Shown: piece by piece, positions 61,373 to 64,000 of the stretch
Layout of the letters: every line of letters starts with the position of its first letter
Position numbering within the stretch: position 1 is the first letter of the stretch
DNA from: Epiperipatus broadwayi
Taxonomy: Eukaryota; Onychophora; Udeonychophora; Euonychophora; Peripatidae
Reading direction: 5' to 3'
Assembly (NCBI GenBank): GCA_028023455.1
Contig: JAQFVV010000023.1
Span: 1,136,501 to 1,200,500 of the forward strand
Length of the DNA: 64,000 bases
Translations under genes and position numbers: made by a program
The notes under the pieces: model-generated
Told to the model about the DNA's origin: nothing
The model's database searches: none
What the model saw: only the letters and a program-made list of their open reading frames with translations

Positions 61373-61896
61373 TGTACCGATGTAGGTCATTACATAATAT
61401 TTTTAGCTTTTGTTAAGAGTGAATTTTAGTGAAAGAAATTTTTAGAAAATATTTTTAAAATATAAGAAAAGGAAAAAGATTTTCATGAAAGTTTAAGAAA
61501 AAGAATAGAACGAAAGAAAAGGGAGGGGAAAAGATTTCAGTAATGAATAACAATTAAAAAAAGATTAATATTGTTATTTTAAATTAACATATAACATAAA
61601 TATCTTATTTTTGTCTTACAATATGGAATGTGTGCATCTATAAATAAAATTTAAAAGAAAGGAATTTTCTTAAAATGATAAAATTGAAAGCTAATAAATG
61701 CAAATAAAAGAACTGAAAACTTAAAATCAAAACAAAGGAAATATAATTAACAAACAAAGGGACTAAGTACTACTGTTTGATTAAAATAAAAACCCAATAG
61801 GATTGCAGCAGATTGCTTGATCAATCCTCAGATAAGGAACACTGTTTATATAAGGGAAATTTCATATTGTTATATTCATTCATTTATTAAAAATCA
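61373..61896 (+). repeat. Possible 3' LTR start of the Gypsy fragment
   Basis: Starts TGTACCGATGTAGG right after the polypurine tract. Its first about 200 bases share TACC, ACATAATA.TTTT and a GGGAGGGG block, in the same order, with the minus-oriented LTR at 59146. The far end is not defined and meets the RTE 3' end. Confidence 0.4.
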
Positions 61897-61897
61897 T

Positions 61898-61914
61898 TCA
61901 TCATCATCATCATC
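61898..61914 (-). repeat. (TGA)n tail at the RTE 3' end
   Basis: Five to six TCA units on plus, TGA on minus; the RT frame stops inside it. RTE elements characteristically have almost no 3' UTR and end in short tandem repeats. Confidence 0.85.
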
Positions 61915-63294
61915 AACCATTATCAATCCACTGCAGGATGAAGGTCTCTCCAAGTTTAATCCATCTTCTCCGATCTTTAGCTTCTCTTCTCCACATCACC
62001 CCTGCACACTTTCTTATTTCATCCATCCATCTCACATGTGGTCTCTTTCTGGGTCTTTTACAATCTCTTGGAATCCAGTTTAAAATTTCAATTGTCCATC
62101 TATTATCATCTCTTCTAGCAATATGTCCAGCCCAACTCCACTTCAATCTTTTAATTTTTTCAATGAGATCAGTAACACCTGTTTGTTCTCTTACCCATAC
62201 ATTGTGTTTTCGATCTCTTCTTGTTACTCCCAACATACACCTCTCCATACTTCTTTGAGTGGTCTGAAGTCTCTGTATTGCTCTTCTATTGAGTGTCCAA
62301 GTCTCAGATCCATAAGTAAGAACTGGTAAAACACATTTGTTAAAAACCTTCCTTTTCAAACACATAGGCATATTTCCTTTTAGTATCAAGTTATTTCTAC
62401 CAAAAGCACTCCAACCAAGTTTAATTCTATGATTAATTTTCTCCATTATGTTTCCATCTGTATTAATAATCTGACCAAGGTATTTGTAACTGTTAACTTC
62501 TTCTAATTCATCATAATCAATCTTTATTTTCATATTTTGAACAAATCGATTAAACATTACTTTAGTCTTTTTAACATTTATCTTTAGTCCTACTTTCCTA
62601 CTTTCATCTGATAACTCCTGCAACATTTCCTGCAGCTCTGAAGCATTATTTGCAAAAACATCTACATCATCTGCAAAATCTAAATGACTTAAATAATCTC
62701 CATTTACTTTCACTCCTTTAGTTTTCCATTTTAATCCACAAAATACTTCTTGCAGTACTGCTGTAAAAAGTTTTGGAGATATGGAGTCACCTTGTCTTAC
62801 ACCTTTCTCAGTGTTGACTTTCTCAGTATCATTATGTAATCTAATTGTTGCTGTTGCATTTTTATAAATATGCTTTAAAATATGACAATATCCTGGATCT
62901 ATACCTTGATGATCCAATGCTTTAATCACTGAAGAAATGTTTATAGAATCAAATGTCTTTTCATAATCTACAAATCCAAAACATAATAACAACTCATATT
63001 CATTTGTCCTTTCTATAACTTCTCTCAGTACCTGAATATGATCTACTGTACTGAAACCACTTTTAAATCCAGCTTGTTCTCTTGGTTGGTGGAAATCCAA
63101 TGTTCTCTGTAGATGAGTTGTAATTATCTTGGTAAAATATAAAACTGATAAAAGGCTGATAGGTCTGTAATTTCTAATATCTTCTTTATCACCTTTTTTA
63201 AATATTAATATTATTACTGCATTCTTCCAATCTTCCAGTACATCTTTATCATTTAGACATTTGGTATATAACTTTGCTAAAATTGTTTCTATTC
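61913..63294 (-). CDS. RTE-type LINE reverse transcriptase, longest intact frame
   Basis: On minus, the frame opens after a TGA at about 63297 and ends with TGA at 61913-61915. It starts with KLYTKCLNDKDVLEDWKNAV, then NYRPISLLSVLYFTKIITTH. The catalytic parts are FGFVDYEKTFDSI (motif A Asp), GVRQGDSISPKLF (motif B) and LDFADDVDVFA (motif C), all intact, followed by GLKINVKKTKVMFN and the thumb region with YKYLGQIINTDGN. The C-terminus has WSWAGHIARRDDNRWTIEIL and RPRKRPHVRWMDEIRKCAG, typical of RTE-clade proteins, which copy their RNA at a nicked target. No stop interrupts this part, so the RT core itself could be functional, but upstream frameshifts break the full protein. It is the best-preserved of four RTE copies in the window. 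Confidence 0.95.
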
Positions 63295-64000
63295 TTCACC
63301 TCCTTCTTTTAATATATCAATTATAATTCCATCATTTCCTGGAGCCTTTCCTTTCTTCATACATTTAATTGCATGTCTCACTTCTTCATTTAAAATTCTG
63401 GGCAATTTGGAAGATGTAATAGATATAGGAGGTACTTGATCGTTATTACTATATAATTCTTGATAAAAAATTTCATCAGTTTCATGATGTCATCTCTCTT
63501 TTTAGTAATAATTCCATCATTTTTCCTTATTGCAGATATAAATTTCCTACCAATACCAAAATGTTGTTTTACATTCTTAAGACGTTTATTTTCTTCTACA
63601 GCTTTTCTTGCTAGTTCACAGTTATACTTTCTTATATCATTTTCAACTCTTTTCCACACCGTTTTACAAAATTGGAGTTATTCAATTCTTTTTAGTGCAT
63701 CATTTTTGTATACCTTCATATTTCTTCTTTTCTTCATAAATTCTCTAGTCTCAGTAGAAATTTTATTGGTCATTTGCTGCTTTTTTCTACCAGCTATCTT
63801 TGTTGCAGTTTTTAGAAGTGTATTAGTTATTTTCATATTAATTTCATTCAAATGTGAATCATGTTCAAAATCTACTAATACTTGAAATCGACTTGTAAGT
63901 TCTAATTTAAATTCATTAGAATGTTTCTGAAGATTAGGAATATCAACTGTAAATATTGTTTTTCTTAACTAATAATTAATCAGGATTGATCAAAATTTGA
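63295..64000 (-). pseudogene. RTE ORF upstream part, frameshifted, cut by the window edge
   Basis: Upstream sequence continues on minus as LNEEVRHAIKCMKKGKAPGN then DGIIIDILKEGG, an RT finger block with the GKAPGxDGI signature. A frameshift near 63292 separates it from the main frame. Further frame changes lie near 63480, and a stop occurs near 63677 (KNDALKRIE then TAA-type break). Before that, VENDIRKYNCELARKAVEEN and KISTETREFMKKRRNMKVYK match the copy at 34.3-34.6 kb. The linker toward the endonuclease (SRFQVLVDFEHDSHLNEIN) reaches about 63900. The apurinic-like endonuclease domain would lie beyond 64000. Confidence 0.85.

Noticed and set aside
61817-62329. Plus-strand frames of 68-106 codons across the RTE
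   Set aside because: Antisense shadows of the well-supported reverse transcriptase.

Overview
This is an AT-rich invertebrate-type nuclear window with no host gene that I can recognise with confidence. It holds nested, decaying transposable elements in AT-rich filler. A metazoan is indicated by Penelope-like retroelements with a GIY-YIG endonuclease, RTE-type LINEs, LTR retrotransposons with TATA-box LTRs, splice-site-like signals and a degenerate TTAGGG-type array. Differences between the two LTRs of one element fall mostly at CpG sites, which suggests germline CpG methylation. I cannot name the species.

Layout. 1-1053 (-): 3' part of a Penelope-like element (PLE), RT plus GIY-YIG, with an intron-acceptor-like edge. 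2837-11265: a complete LTR retrotransposon (2.2-kb LTRs, 4-bp target duplication ATAA) whose pol is deleted so that gag runs into the integrase tail. 12.3-14.1 kb: two LINE remnants on opposite strands. 19.5-23.0 kb: a second LTR-type element (repeated Lys-PBS-like leader, coiled-coil gag, integrase tail). 23.05-24.0 kb: RTE remnant. 25.8-28.0 kb: an unidentified decayed coding sequence split by a 726-bp foldback element. 29.4-30.9 kb: a long-TIR element with a duplicated right arm and filler DNA copied from nearby. 32.0-36.6 kb: a LINE RT and a rearranged RTE copy. 37.4 kb: telomere-like repeats. 38.5-39.2 kb: an inverted PLE tail pair. 39.9-43.0 kb: an RTE copy interrupted by a tRNA-derived retroposon and by a second foldback copy, each with a 12-bp target duplication. 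45.0-47.1 kb: PLE remnant with promoter-like and exon-like sequence and a perfect 68-bp palindrome. 48.2-49.5 and 55.0-55.75 kb: copies of an unclassified repeat. 52.6-53.4 kb: degenerate satellite. 57.35-61.9 kb: an inverted LTR next to a broken Ty3/Gypsy RNase H-integrase. 61.9-64.0 kb (-): the best-preserved RTE, running off the window.

Function. Nothing here forms a host pathway. The only long intact reading frame with clear catalytic motifs is the RTE reverse transcriptase (61913-63294); all other coding regions carry stops or frameshifts. The useful content is the insertion history: clean target duplications, internal gag-to-integrase deletions, inverted PLE tails and locally templated filler DNA.
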